Source of the DNA: Loktanella atrilutea
Lineage (GTDB): Bacteria; Pseudomonadota; Alphaproteobacteria; Rhodobacterales; Rhodobacteraceae
Length of the DNA stretch: 64,000 nucleotides
Assembly (NCBI RefSeq): GCF_900128995.1
Contig: NZ_FQUE01000003.1
Location: 310,001 to 374,000 of the forward strand
Reading direction: 5' to 3'
The notes beneath the pieces were generated by a model. The model saw nothing but the letters and a program-made list of their open reading frames with translations. It made no database searches and had not been told where the DNA came from. Of the stretch, positions 27,122 to 36,268 are shown piece after piece. Each line of letters starts with the position of its first letter. Within the stretch, counting starts at the first letter, position 1. The position numbers and the translations under genes are program-made.

Positions 27122-28144
27122 ATGAAACTCGCCGGTCGGGACGCCGCAAAGTTCCTGCGCGCCCCTGATCCGGGCCGTGCCGGCATCCTGATCTATGGTG
27201 CCGATCCCATGCGCGTCGCGACCGCGCGTGCGCAGGTCACCTCCGCCCTCGTCGGACCGGAGGGCGAGGCGGAGATGCGTCTCAACCGCCTTCCGGCATC
27301 GGACCTGCGCAAGGATCCCGCGCAGGTGAACGACGGCATCAAGGCGCAGGGATTCTTTCCCGGGCCCCGTGTCGTGCTGGTCGAGGATGCGACCGACGGC
27401 CTGTCCAAGCTGATGACCGATGTGCTGAACGACTGGCGCGACGGCGACGCGCAACTGGTCGTCACCGCCGGCCAGCTGACCGCGAAATCCGCGCTGCGCA
27501 AGGTCTTCGAAGGCCATCGTGCCAGCGTAGCCATCGGTCTCTACGACGATCCGCCTTCGGCCGAGGACATCCAGACCCTGCTGGACTCCGCCCAGCTGCT
27601 CGTGCCGAACCGAGAGGTCATGGACACGATCAATGCGCTGGCCCACAGCCTCACGCCCGGCGACTTCCGTCAGACGATCGAGAAGCTGGGTCTCTACAAG
27701 CGTGGCGATCCGCAGGACCTGACCGTCGCAGAGGTCGACCTGATCGCGCCGCATGCGGCGGATGTCGACGTCGACGATATCCTCGAGGTCGTCGCCGGCG
27801 GGCAGGAACAGCGGATTGGCCCGGTGCTGCGCGATCTCTATGCGCAGGGCGTGCTACCCGTGACGCTCTGTATCCACGCGATGCGGCACTTCCGGCAGCT
27901 GCACGTCGTGGCCTCCGATCCGGGCGGTCCCGGACAGGGGATCGGTCGGCTTCGGCCGCCCGTCTTCGGACCGCGCCGCGACCGCCTCATGCGGCAAGCA
28001 TCCCAGTGGGGCCGCGACCGGCTGGAACGTGCGATCGCCACGCTGACCGACACGGACCTGACCATGCGGTCCGCCAGCCACGCCCCGCAGCAGGCACTGA
28101 TGGAACGCACGCTCATCCGCCTCGCGATCCTGTCCCGCAGCTAG
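27122..28144 (+). CDS. holA: DNA polymerase III subunit delta
   Basis: A 340-residue clamp-loader subunit that opens the beta clamp. The N-terminal fold has ILIYGADPMRVA and RLPASDL; VVLVEDATD marks the beta-interaction strand region, and the middle domain has NALAHSLTPGDFRQTIEKLGLY. The C-terminal helical domain contains QQALMERTLIRLAIL. Diverged like most alphaproteobacterial HolA, but position after leuS-lptE supports the call. It starts 10 nt after lptE. Confidence 0.9.
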   Translation: MKLAGRDAAKFLRAPDPGRAGILIYGADPMRVATARAQVTSALVGPEGEAEMRLNRLPASDLRKDPAQVNDGIKAQGFFPGPRVVLVEDATDGLSKLMTDVLNDWRDGDAQLVVTAGQLTAKSALRKVFEGHRASVAIGLYDDPPSAEDIQTLLDSAQLLVPNREVMDTINALAHSLTPGDFRQTIEKLGLYKRGDPQDLTVAEVDLIAPHAADVDVDDILEVVAGGQEQRIGPVLRDLYAQGVLPVTLCIHAMRHFRQLHVVASDPGGPGQGIGRLRPPVFGPRRDRLMRQASQWGRDRLERAIATLTDTDLTMRSASHAPQQALMERTLIRLAILSRS

Positions 28145-28202
28145 GCCGCAGGTCGCGCGATACGACGGGGTCCGCCATCGCGCGCCCTGTCACCACGCAA
28201 GC

Positions 28203-28231
28203 AAAAAGGGCTGACGCAAGGCCAGCCCTTT
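28203..28231 (-). terminator. Intrinsic terminator after the small secreted-protein gene
   Basis: Read leftward, AAAGGGCTG (28231-28223) pairs with CAGCCCTTT (28213-28205), followed by a TTTTT tract. It serves the leftward small gene at 28258. Confidence 0.85.
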
Positions 28232-28257
28232 CAAATCTTGTCCAATCCGATGAAGGA

Positions 28258-28461
28258 TTAGTAGGAGCCGGAAGCGGCGACCAGAGCGGCCAGCAGGCCC
28301 AGAACGATGAAGCCGGAGTTCACGGAACCGGTGGGGGCCATCGGGGTGTCGACGACGACGACCGGTGCTTCCATGACTTCGGGGGCCAGGCCGCCAGCGG
28401 AAGCTGCGGCACCGGTCACTGCGATTGCGGCAGCGGCTGCGAGAGTGGTGGTGATGCGCAT
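28258..28461 (-). CDS. Small secreted/membrane protein, conserved in Rhodobacterales
   Basis: A 67-residue protein with an N-terminal signal (MRITTTLAAAAAIAVTGAAASA), a short acidic/proline middle (PEVMEAPVVVVDTP) and a C-terminal membrane segment (GFIVLGLLAALVAAS). Similar short proteins in this group are sometimes mislabelled ferrochelatase; nothing here supports enzyme activity. TTGGAG precedes the ATG at 28461. A dedicated terminator suggests an abundant monocistronic mRNA. Function unknown. Confidence 0.7.
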   Translation of the reverse strand: MRITTTLAAAAAIAVTGAAASAGGLAPEVMEAPVVVVDTPMAPTGSVNSGFIVLGLLAALVAASGSY

Positions 28462-28831
28462 TGTGGGGTACTCCAATTAGATGCACGTTGTGGACGATCA
28501 CAGGTTGTCTACTGGCGTTTATCCCGCAAAACAAGCGGCTTGTTCAAAACGGACAGCACTGTTGCCACATCGGAACAGCGACTTGCACGTCACTTTTCCA
28601 CCGTGGCTGCCCCGAAAGCCTACCCACTTGCGCGGTTGGTTGTGATGGCAAGCGCAAGTCATTGAATGTATAATACTTTTTCGCCCCTGTCGCAGTCGTT
28701 TTCCACGTCAGCCCACACGATCCGCCATTTTCGACGTCAAATCGCGCGGCGCCAACGATGCGAAGTTGCAACAGTTCCGCCCATTCAGCGGCTTCCGGAA
28801 CCTGCCGCAAGTTCCCGCCGAAACACGCTGT
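28462..28831. other. 370-nt intergenic region without a recognised gene
   Basis: It separates the divergent small gene from the tail of the flavoprotein gene. A TATAAT-like box on the + strand (28669-28674) has no fitting -35 and nothing to transcribe rightward. Otherwise I see nothing firm. Confidence 0.4.
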
Positions 28832-30010
28832 TCAGGGGTGCCACGACAGCGCCTCCAGCGCCGCTGCCCGCCCCGTCGCCAGACTGGCCGTGATCAGGTA
28901 TCCGCCGGTCGGCGCGTCCCAGTCCAGCATCTCGCCGCAGGCAAAGACCCCCGCCCTCTCACGCAGCATCAGTCCCGAAAGTGCCTTGAATTGCAGGCCT
29001 CCCGCGGTCGAGATGGCAGCGTCCAGCGGCGCCGGACCGTCATGGATGACGGGCAACGCCTTCAGCGTTTCGGCCAGCGGGGCCGTCTTGGCGATGCCTG
29101 CCCGCCGTGTCATTTCGTGAAAAAGCGCGATCTTCACGGGCGGTAGGCGCAGCCCGGATTTCAGAATCTGCGAAAGACTCGCTTTTCCCCCTTTCGCGGC
29201 TGCCCGCTGACCGATTCGCTCCGCCGCCAGGTCAGGCAACAGATCGATCCAAAGCGTCGCCCCGTCGCGCATGGCCCGCGAGACGGCATAGATTCCCCCG
29301 CCCTCGATCCCCTCCCGGGTCACGACCCACTCCCCCCGAGAGGTCGACGTGCCCGCCGTCAGCGCCGTCGCCTTGACGGGCTGGCCAAAGAAGGGTGCCA
29401 TGTGATCCGACCACGCAACGCGGAACCCGCAGTTCGCGGGCCGAAACGGGGTCGTGCCCTGCAATCGCGCGGCCCAGGCCCCGTCGGACCCCAGCCTGCG
29501 CCAGCTTGCGCCTCCCATGGCCAGGATCGTGACGTCTGCCGTGACCGCCTGCGCGCCGTCCGGCGTGTCGAAGGTCGCGGCAGCCCCGTCCCACCCGGTC
29601 CAGGTCCAGCGGGTCGCGATCCGGACATCACGCGATGCCAGCCGCGCCAGCCACGCCCGCAACAGCGGAGACGCCTTCATCGCGACCGGAAACACCCGGC
29701 CGGTCGATCCGGTGAACAGCGGCTGCCCCAGCCCCTCCGCCCATGCCATGACCTGTGCCGGTCCGAAGTCCGCCAGCGCGTCCCGCAAGGCCGGTGCGGC
29801 GTCGCCGTAGGCCGCAAGGCAGGCGGCAGGATCCTCGTCCTTGGTCAGGTTCAGACCCGACTTGCCCGCCATCAGGAACTTTCGCCCGACCGACGGCATC
29901 CGGTCCGCGACCGTGACACGCACGCCGGCGGCGGACAGCACCTCGGCTGCCATCAACCCTGCGGGGCCGGCGCCGATCACCAGTGCGGTCTGCGGGGTCT
30001 TTGCGGTCAT
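28832..30010 (-). CDS. TIGR03862-type flavoprotein, BaiN/HI0933-like
   Basis: A 392-residue NAD(P)/FAD-dependent protein. The FAD Rossmann motif is LVIGAGPAGLMAAEVL (residues about 9-24), followed by GRKFLMAGKSGLNLT, the HI0933 family signature, and TILAMGGASW. The C-terminus has GGLQFKALSGLML and ACGEMLDWDAPTGGYLI, binding the flavin. BaiN relatives reduce steroid enones in gut bacteria; in proteobacteria the role is unknown. The ATG at 30010 has GGAG 6 nt upstream. Confidence 0.85.
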   Translation of the reverse strand: MTAKTPQTALVIGAGPAGLMAAEVLSAAGVRVTVADRMPSVGRKFLMAGKSGLNLTKDEDPAACLAAYGDAAPALRDALADFGPAQVMAWAEGLGQPLFTGSTGRVFPVAMKASPLLRAWLARLASRDVRIATRWTWTGWDGAAATFDTPDGAQAVTADVTILAMGGASWRRLGSDGAWAARLQGTTPFRPANCGFRVAWSDHMAPFFGQPVKATALTAGTSTSRGEWVVTREGIEGGGIYAVSRAMRDGATLWIDLLPDLAAERIGQRAAAKGGKASLSQILKSGLRLPPVKIALFHEMTRRAGIAKTAPLAETLKALPVIHDGPAPLDAAISTAGGLQFKALSGLMLRERAGVFACGEMLDWDAPTGGYLITASLATGRAAALEALSWHP

Positions 30011-30071
30011 GGTGTCTCCGGCGGGGATGCGCCCTATGTCATGGGCAACCCAAGCCTGTGGTGCAAGCCCG

Positions 30072-30377
30072 ATGACGACCGATCCCGACCCGATCTGCCC
30101 GCTGTGCCTGCGTCCGATTCCGCCCGGCGTGCCGCAAAGCCTCCACCACCTGATCCCCAGATTGAAGGGCGGCAAGGGCGGCCCGACGGTCCTGATGCAC
30201 CACATCTGCCACAAGGAAATCCACGCCACCCTGTCAGAGGCGGAACTCGCCCGCGTGTACAACACGCCGCAGGCCCTGCGCGACCACCCCCGGCTGGCAG
30301 GCTTCGCAACCTGGATCGCGAAACGCCCGCCCGACTTCATGTCCAAGGTGCCGAAGCGACGGCGCGGTCGATCCTGA
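30072..30377 (+). CDS. Small HNH-endonuclease-like protein
   Basis: A 101-residue protein with an N-terminal Cys-x2-Cys (CPLCLRPIP), then SLHHLIPRLKGGKGG and HHICHKEIHATL. This is the layout of the HNH/His-Me finger fold: a Zn knuckle, the HH of strand 1, and the final C-x2-x-H helix. The C-terminus is basic (SKVPKRRRGRS), suiting nucleic-acid binding. It sits divergently beside the flavoprotein gene and alone; no toxin or restriction partner is seen. Nuclease activity is inferred. Confidence 0.65.
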   Translation: MTTDPDPICPLCLRPIPPGVPQSLHHLIPRLKGGKGGPTVLMHHICHKEIHATLSEAELARVYNTPQALRDHPRLAGFATWIAKRPPDFMSKVPKRRRGRS

Positions 30378-30455
30378 CGGGACGGGTGCAGGGGGCTTAA
30401 CACCGCGCGCGCCGCGCCCTAGATTGATCGCAATTCCCCAATTCGGCCCGCGCCC

Positions 30456-30770
30456 ATGTCCAGCTTCATCCGCTCCCTCGTCGACCAGAAGATGACCGAC
30501 CTTGCCCGCGACGGCGGCCTCGACCGTCTGCCGGGCTTCGGCAAGCCGCTCGATCTGTCGCGCGACCCCTTCGAGGCGATGATGGACCGCATGCACAAGG
30601 CGGCAAAGGTCAAGCCGAAGGCGGTCACGCTCAACGACCAGATCGCCGAATCTGCCGCCCGGCTGCGCGACCTGACCGACGATTCCGCCCGCCGGGCGGA
30701 AATGCGCGTGCTGGCCGACCTGCGGACCCGCCTCGCCATAGAGATGGAGCAGCTGGGCCGCTACCGCTGA
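30456..30770 (+). CDS. DUF1992 protein (DnaJ homologue subfamily C member 28 domain)
   Basis: A 104-residue cytoplasmic protein. The DUF1992 signature is DLARDGGLDRLPGFGKPLDLSRDPFE, split here as GGLDRLPGFGKPLDL (residues about 20-34), followed by a charged helical tail. The family is also found fused to J-domains in eukaryotic DNAJC28; its role in bacteria is unknown. Its stop overlaps the end of the convergent enoyl-CoA hydratase gene. Confidence 0.85.
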   Translation: MSSFIRSLVDQKMTDLARDGGLDRLPGFGKPLDLSRDPFEAMMDRMHKAAKVKPKAVTLNDQIAESAARLRDLTDDSARRAEMRVLADLRTRLAIEMEQLGRYR

Positions 30771-31366
30771 CCGATCAGCGCCTTGATCGCTGCCACGTGA
30801 CCAAGGTCCGCCGCCAGCGCATCGGCACAGAGAACGCGCGCCTCCGCCACCGGATCGTCCGCAATGCGGTCGATCAGCCCGCAGGCCAGTGCGTCCTGCG
30901 CCGTCATCCTGGCCCCGCCCAAAAGGATCAGCCGCGCCGCGCCGGGCCCCGCCAGCGCCACCAGCCGCGCCGGGTCCGACGGCTGCGGCAGCACACCAAG
31001 CTTCATCACCGGATAGAACACGCGTGCCCCCGGCGCGGCGACCCGCAGGTCGCAGGCCAGCGCCATGCCGCAGGCGCCGCCCGCCAGCGTGCCGTTCAGG
31101 GCCGCGACCGTCAGGCCGGGCAGGGCGGCGATGGCCCCCGACAGGTCTTCCCACAGGGACGAGGTCTTCAGCCGCGCCACATCCTCCAGATCCGCCCCGG
31201 CGCTGAACACGCGTCCCACGCCGGTCAGGATCAGCGCATGGGCATCCCGCGCATCCGTCACGGCGGCAACCAGATCAGCCAGCATCGCAGAGGTAAGCGC
31301 ATTCGCCTTGTCCGGGCGGTCGAGCGTCACCAGCGCCAGCCCGCCCTCGCGCGCGGTGCGGATCAC
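30761..31366 (-). CDS. Enoyl-CoA hydratase/isomerase family protein
   Basis: A 201-residue crotonase-fold protein, shorter than the usual 255-260. It has LVTLDRPDKANALTSAML, SAGADLEDVARL (oxyanion strand) and LAGGACGMALACDLRVA. The catalytic Glu positions of classical hydratases are not obvious, so it may act as an isomerase or on another CoA ester. The GTG start at 31366 overlaps the SDR stop (GTGA), so the two are coupled. The C-terminus is truncated relative to the family, lacking the trimer helices. Confidence 0.8.
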   Translation of the reverse strand: MIRTAREGGLALVTLDRPDKANALTSAMLADLVAAVTDARDAHALILTGVGRVFSAGADLEDVARLKTSSLWEDLSGAIAALPGLTVAALNGTLAGGACGMALACDLRVAAPGARVFYPVMKLGVLPQPSDPARLVALAGPGAARLILLGGARMTAQDALACGLIDRIADDPVAEARVLCADALAADLGHVAAIKALIGQR

Positions 31367-32121
31367 GCGACGCCGACCTGCCTGCGGATATCGTCCTCGC
31401 GCAGGGACACGTCCTTGCCCAGCCACGGATCGGCCTCTGGCGTGCACATCCAGACCAGCGCCTGCGCTGCCCATTCGGGCGGGATATGTGCCGACCAGTC
31501 CAGCTGCGACACGGGACCGACGCCCGATTGCTTGATCTCGCGCTGCATGTCGGTGGCGACGGTGCCGGGCGACAGGCCCATCACCCGAAGCCCCTTGCCC
31601 CGGTTTTCCCGGTCGGCGACCTGCGTCAGCATGAAGGCGCCTGCCTTGCTGGCACAATAGGCGGACCACCCCTCCAGCGGATTGTGGGCCGCCCCGGACG
31701 ACACCGTCAGGATCGTGCCGGACCCCTGCGCGATCATCGGCCCCATGGCCGCGCGCATGCCGTGCATCACGCCCTTGAGATTGATGTCGATCGTCTTGCC
31801 CCAGGCCTCCGGGTCGGTCTGCGACAGGACGCCGATCGGATCGACCACGCCCGCGTTGTTCACGATCACGTCGATGCGACCGAAGGTCTCGACCGTGGCC
31901 GTGACCGCCTGCTCGACCTCCCAATAGCGCGACACGTCGCAGGGGATCGCCAGCGCCTTTTTGCCAATCTCACCAGCAAGTTCCGCGATCCGCTCCCGCG
32001 ACCGCGCGACCAGCGCGACGTTCGCCCCCGCTGCGGCAAAGGCCCGCGCCGCAGCGGCCCCGATGCCGCGGCTGGCCCCGGTGATCAGGACTGTCTGCCC
32101 GTTCAGGTCAAAGTTTTTCAT
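31363..32121 (-). CDS. Short-chain dehydrogenase/reductase
   Basis: A 252-residue classical SDR. The cofactor motif is TGASRGIG (residues about 14-21), with NNAGVVDP and the catalytic serine strand LTVSSGAAH, then YCASK (Tyr-x3-Lys). A basic residue after strand 2 (ARSRERI) suggests NADP. GGGAG precedes the ATG at 32121. It may act with the downstream crotonase-like gene on a hydroxyacyl or keto ester; substrate unknown. Confidence 0.9.
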   Translation of the reverse strand: MKNFDLNGQTVLITGASRGIGAAAARAFAAAGANVALVARSRERIAELAGEIGKKALAIPCDVSRYWEVEQAVTATVETFGRIDVIVNNAGVVDPIGVLSQTDPEAWGKTIDINLKGVMHGMRAAMGPMIAQGSGTILTVSSGAAHNPLEGWSAYCASKAGAFMLTQVADRENRGKGLRVMGLSPGTVATDMQREIKQSGVGPVSQLDWSAHIPPEWAAQALVWMCTPEADPWLGKDVSLREDDIRRQVGVA

Positions 32122-32239
32122 CGCACTCCCTTTCCGTCCCGCACGGGACGCTTTAGCGTTGGCGCCAGAATTCCCCACTTGGGCCGGAACGGCAAGGCTG
32201 CCAGATCCGCTGACCCGACGCTGAACAAGGATCCCTTCG

Positions 32240-33730
32240 ATGAAAGCCACCTTCGCCCTGCGCACCGGTGCCTGCCTTGCTGCCCTGTCGATCGCCCCCG
32301 CCGCCTGGGCCGATGTGACCGCACAGCAGGTCTGGGACGCCTGGCAATCCAGCATTGCCACGACCGCCTCTGGCGCTGACGTGACCACCGGCGACGTCAC
32401 GACCGAAGGCGCGACCGTCACCGTCACGGACTTCGCCCTGCGCAGCACGTCCGACACGGCGACCGTGACCGCCACGATTCCGCAGATCGTCTTTGCCGGG
32501 GCCGCCGACGGCACCGTGGCGATCACGCCCACGCCGCAGGTCCCGATCCGGATCACCTATCCCGATGGTCGTGAAATCGCCCTGACCGTGTCGACGACCG
32601 GATCGGGCATCACCGCCAGCGGGACGCCGGACGACCTGACCTACGATGTCACCGCGGATCAATACGTCGTCAGCGTCGACAAGCTGACGTCGCCCAAGGG
32701 TGACATCGCCGGCGACATGCGCCTGACCCTGAACGGCCTGTCCGGCACCAGCCGTCAGGCAACCGGCGAGACGCGAGAGATCAGCTACGACGTCAAGGCG
32801 ACGTCACTCGACCTCCTCGTCGACGTGACCCCGCCGGAAGCCGGCAAGCTCATGCTCTCCGGCAAGATCGACGGTCTCGCCTTCGCCGGCGACAGCAGCG
32901 CGCCCGCCGACCTCGACCTGGGCGATCCGGTCGCGATGCTGGGCGGTGACTTCACCGGCAAATCGACCCTGACCACCGGTTCCTCCGCCTACATCTTCTC
33001 GGTCGCGGGCGACATGACCCTCGACGGCACCGCCACCAACGGCCCCGTGAACGTCATGACCTCCGTCGGAGAAGAGGGCGTGGCCTACGATGTCGCGGTC
33101 ACCGACCTCGCCGCCGATGTCACCGGCAGCGAGATGCCGTTCCCCTTCAAGATGACCGCAGCCTCCTACGGTTTCGGCCTTTCCGCCCCCGTGGCGCCCA
33201 CCGACGCCCCGGCGCCCTTCAGCCTGAAGCTCGATCTGACCGATGTCGCCGTCAACGACGAGATCTGGGCGATGGTCGATCCCACCGCCGCCCTGCCGCG
33301 CGACCCCGCGACGGTGCGGCTGGACCTTTCGGGCGCGGCGCAGCTTGACGTGGCGCTGACCGACCCCGCACAGATGGCGACCATGGGGCCGGGCTTTCCC
33401 GGCAAGCTGCAGGACCTGACTTTGAACGAGCTGACGATCAAGGCCGTCGGCGCCTCGGTCGACGGCACGGGCCAGTTCACCTTCGACAACACGGACACCA
33501 CGACCTTTCCCGGCATGCCCCGTCCCGATGGCCGCATCGACCTGACCGTCATGGGTGCCAACGGGCTGATCGACAAGCTGGTCGCCATGGGGTTGGTGCC
33601 CGCCGATCAGGTGATGATGGGGCGCATGATGCTGGGCATGTTTGCCAAGGATGTCGGCAACGATACGCTGGAATCCACCATCGAGGTGAAGGACGGTCAG
33701 GTGCTGGCCAACGGCCAGCGCATCCGCTAG
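32240..33730 (+). CDS. DUF2125 secreted protein
   Basis: A 496-residue exported protein with signal peptide MKATFALRTGACLAALSIAPAAWA. The mature part is rich in beta-strand-like Thr/Asp/Val repeats (for example VTTGDVTTEGATVTVTD and KLMLSGKIDGLAF), as in the DUF2125 family of alphaproteobacteria. It is acidic, with no cysteine in the mature chain visible. A periplasmic or outer-membrane-associated role is probable; no activity is known. ATG 32240 follows AAGGATCCCTTCG. It is monocistronic. Confidence 0.78.
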   Translation: MKATFALRTGACLAALSIAPAAWADVTAQQVWDAWQSSIATTASGADVTTGDVTTEGATVTVTDFALRSTSDTATVTATIPQIVFAGAADGTVAITPTPQVPIRITYPDGREIALTVSTTGSGITASGTPDDLTYDVTADQYVVSVDKLTSPKGDIAGDMRLTLNGLSGTSRQATGETREISYDVKATSLDLLVDVTPPEAGKLMLSGKIDGLAFAGDSSAPADLDLGDPVAMLGGDFTGKSTLTTGSSAYIFSVAGDMTLDGTATNGPVNVMTSVGEEGVAYDVAVTDLAADVTGSEMPFPFKMTAASYGFGLSAPVAPTDAPAPFSLKLDLTDVAVNDEIWAMVDPTAALPRDPATVRLDLSGAAQLDVALTDPAQMATMGPGFPGKLQDLTLNELTIKAVGASVDGTGQFTFDNTDTTTFPGMPRPDGRIDLTVMGANGLIDKLVAMGLVPADQVMMGRMMLGMFAKDVGNDTLESTIEVKDGQVLANGQRIR

Positions 33731-33805
33731 GCCCGCGGGGCCGTGGCCTTGCGGCGCGGCCCCGACCGGACTACCTGCGGAGTGACATCCCAGAAAGCCG
33801 TTCCC

Positions 33806-35149
33806 ATGACCGACCTCGCCGCGCTGACTCATCAGATCCTCGATGCCGCCCGCCGCGCCGGGGCGACCGACGCCGATGCGATCGCGGTCGAGGGGACCTC
33901 GATTTCCATCGACGTGCGGCAGGGCCATCTTGAAAAGGCAGAGCGTGCGGAAGGCGTCGACGTCGGCCTGCGCGTGCTGCTGGGTCGAAGACAGGCCTGT
34001 GTCTCCTCCTCCGACAGCCGCCCCGCCGCCCTCGCGTCGATGGCCGAACGCGCCGTCGCCATGGCGAAAGAGGCGCCGGAGGATCCCACCGTCGGGCTCG
34101 CCGACCCCGACCAGCTCGCACGCTCCACCGACAGCGCGCATCTGGAACTCTGCGACGGCTCTCCCGAACCCGACCCCGCCGCCCTGCAGGATGCAGCCCT
34201 GCGGGCAGAGGCTGCGGCACAGGAAAACCCCGGCATCTCTCAGGTCTCCGAAACCAGCGCCGGCTATTCCCGCCGCCAGATCCACACCGCCGCCACCAAC
34301 GGCTTCTCCGGCGGCTACGCCCGGTCCGACATCGGCCTCTCCTGCGTCGCGATCAGCGGCAGCGGCACCGGGATGGAACGGGACTACGACTACGACACCC
34401 GCATCTTTCAGTCCGACCTGCGTGACCCCGCCGACATCGGCCGCACTGCTGCCGCCCGCGCTGTGGAACGCGCCGGATCGCGCCGACCCAAGACCGGTGC
34501 CTACCCGGTTCTCTTCGACGAACGCGTGGCGTCTTCCCTGATCGGCCACCTCGTCAGCGCGATCAACGGCAGCGCCATTGCAAGGGGCGCATCCTTCCTG
34601 CGCGACGCATTGGGCGACCGGATCTTGCCCGAGGGCATGAGCCTGATCGAGGACCCCCACCGCCCCCGTGCCTTCGGCTCTCGCATCTTCGACGCCGAGG
34701 GGCTGCCGACGCAACGCCGCGCGCTGATCGACGACGGCATCCTGACCGGCTGGACGCTGGACCTCGCCACGGGCCGCAAGCTCGACCTGCCCTCCACCGC
34801 CAACGCGGCGCGGGGCACGTCCTCGCCGCCGCAGCCCAGCGTGACGAACCTCGCCCTGACGCAGGGCACCGCCAGCCGCGCGGACCTGATCGCGCAGATG
34901 GGCACCGGGCTTCTCGTCACCTCGATGATCGGCTCGACTATCAACCCCAATACCGGCGACTACAGCCGCGGCGCCGCCGGCTTCTGGGTGCAGAACGGCG
35001 AGATCAGCCATCCCGTCAACGAATGCACCATTGCCGGCAACCTGCGCGACATCTGGCGCGGCATGGTCGCAGCCAACGACGCCCGCACGCACCTGTCCCG
35101 CGTCGTCCCCTCCCTGCTGGTCGAAGGTCTGACCCTTGCCGGCGACTGA
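33806..35149 (+). CDS. pmbA: TldD/PmbA-family metallopeptidase-related protein
   Basis: A 447-residue member of the TldE (PmbA) family. Visible landmarks are ISIDVRQGHLEKAERAEG near the N-terminus, ARSDIGLSCVAI, and FWVQNGEISHPVNECTIAGNL near the C-terminus. It lacks the HExxxH of TldD, consistent with TldE, the non-catalytic half of the TldD/TldE protease that matures peptides such as microcin B17 or degrades CcdA. The ATG at 33806 is preferred to an open upstream extension. It overlaps the next gene and begins a conserved pmbA-to-lpxK series. Confidence 0.88.
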   Translation: MTDLAALTHQILDAARRAGATDADAIAVEGTSISIDVRQGHLEKAERAEGVDVGLRVLLGRRQACVSSSDSRPAALASMAERAVAMAKEAPEDPTVGLADPDQLARSTDSAHLELCDGSPEPDPAALQDAALRAEAAAQENPGISQVSETSAGYSRRQIHTAATNGFSGGYARSDIGLSCVAISGSGTGMERDYDYDTRIFQSDLRDPADIGRTAAARAVERAGSRRPKTGAYPVLFDERVASSLIGHLVSAINGSAIARGASFLRDALGDRILPEGMSLIEDPHRPRAFGSRIFDAEGLPTQRRALIDDGILTGWTLDLATGRKLDLPSTANAARGTSSPPQPSVTNLALTQGTASRADLIAQMGTGLLVTSMIGSTINPNTGDYSRGAAGFWVQNGEISHPVNECTIAGNLRDIWRGMVAANDARTHLSRVVPSLLVEGLTLAGD

Positions 35150-35909
35150 CCTTCCCCTGCTGCTCGACGCCGCCGCCGCAGCGGGAGAGATTGCGCTGAA
35201 ATTCTTCAAGGCCGACCCGCAGGTCTGGGACAAGGACGACGATCAAGGCCCGGTGACAGAGGCGGATCTTGCCGTCAACGCCATGCTGACCGATCGCCTG
35301 CGCGGCGCGCGCCCGGACTATGGCTGGCTGTCAGAGGAATCGCCGGACGACGCTGGCCGCCTCGCGACCTCGCGCCAGTTCATCGTCGATCCGATCGACG
35401 GCACCCGCGCCTTCATCAACCATTCGCAGGACTGGGCCCATGCCATCGCCGTGGTCGAGAATGGCCGTGTCGTCGCCGGTGTCGTCTCGCTGCCCGCCCG
35501 TGGCCTGACCTATGCCGCCGTGCTGGGAAACGGGGCCACCCTGAACGGCAGGCCCCTGCGGGTGACGGATAATGCCGATGCGGCGCAGGCCCATGTCTTG
35601 ACGACGAAACCCAACCTCGCGCCGCAGCACTGGCAGGGCGGCGTCGCCCCCGCCTTCACCAAGGGCTTCCGCTCCTCTCTGGCCTACCGGCTCTGCCTTG
35701 TCGCCGAAGGCCGGTTCGACGCGATGCTGACCCTGCGCCCCTCTTGGGAATGGGACATCGCCGCCGGCAGCCTCATCGTGACAGAGGCATCGGGTACCGC
35801 CAGCGACCGCACCGGCGGGCCGCTGGTGTTCAACAATCCGCATCCGCAGGTGAACGGCGTCCTTGCCGCCGGGGCGGTCCACGCGCCGCTGCTGGCCGCG
35901 CTGACCTGA
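35136..35909 (+). CDS. Inositol monophosphatase family protein, CysQ-like
   Basis: A 257-residue Mg2+/Li+-sensitive phosphatase. Metal-binding motifs are GPVTEADLAVN, SEESPDD (Glu-Glu) and DPIDGTRAFI, then the C-terminal SWEWDIAAGSLIVTEASG. This matches SuhB/CysQ enzymes acting on inositol phosphate or 3'-phosphoadenosine 5'-phosphate. The start is a TTG at 35136 that overlaps pmbA by 14 nt. Substrate choice between CysQ and other members is open. Confidence 0.85.
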   Translation: MPATDLPLLLDAAAAAGEIALKFFKADPQVWDKDDDQGPVTEADLAVNAMLTDRLRGARPDYGWLSEESPDDAGRLATSRQFIVDPIDGTRAFINHSQDWAHAIAVVENGRVVAGVVSLPARGLTYAAVLGNGATLNGRPLRVTDNADAAQAHVLTTKPNLAPQHWQGGVAPAFTKGFRSSLAYRLCLVAEGRFDAMLTLRPSWEWDIAAGSLIVTEASGTASDRTGGPLVFNNPHPQVNGVLAAGAVHAPLLAALT

Positions 35910-36010
35910 CGGGAACCATGCTGCACCTGCGGCACGGCGCCGGTTGTCACGCCCGGGCCACCTGCGTAAGTTGCCGGCCATCGTCACCCTGTCCCAAGGA
36001 GTCTCCTTTC

Positions 36011-36256
36011 ATGACCCAGCGCCTGCACCTCGTCTTCGGCGGCGAACTGATCGACCCGACGAAGAACGCATTCAAGGACGTCAAGGACATCCATATCGTC
36101 GGCATGTTCCCCGACTACGCCAACGCCTACAACGCGTGGAAGTCGAATGCCCAGCGCACCGTCGACGACGCGCACACCCGTTACTTCATCGCGCATATCC
36201 ACCGTCTCCGGGACGAGGAGACAGCCGCCTCCCCGACCGAAGAACTCGGCATCTAG
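36011..36256 (+). CDS. DUF4170 protein
   Basis: An 81-residue soluble protein with LVFGGELIDPTKNAFKD and DIHIVGMFPDYANAYNAWK, the DUF4170 core, ending in a helix HTRYFIAHIHRLRD. It lies between the phosphatase gene and the kdtA-like gene, the usual place for DUF4170 in alphaproteobacteria. Function is unknown; the location suggests a link to lipid A/Kdo synthesis. AAGGAG lies upstream of the ATG. Confidence 0.85.
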   Translation: MTQRLHLVFGGELIDPTKNAFKDVKDIHIVGMFPDYANAYNAWKSNAQRTVDDAHTRYFIAHIHRLRDEETAASPTEELGI

Positions 36257-36268
36257 CCCGGTCCCCCG

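Noticed and set aside
28646-28674. Promoter with TATAAT on the + strand
   Set aside because: No -35 at a workable distance and no rightward gene follows.
32804-35233. Very long open frame on the minus strand opposite DUF2125 and pmbA (similar ones at 23922-25865 and 784-2016)
   Set aside because: High GC content removes stop codons from antisense frames. The translations lack domain structure and the + strand genes have clear family motifs.
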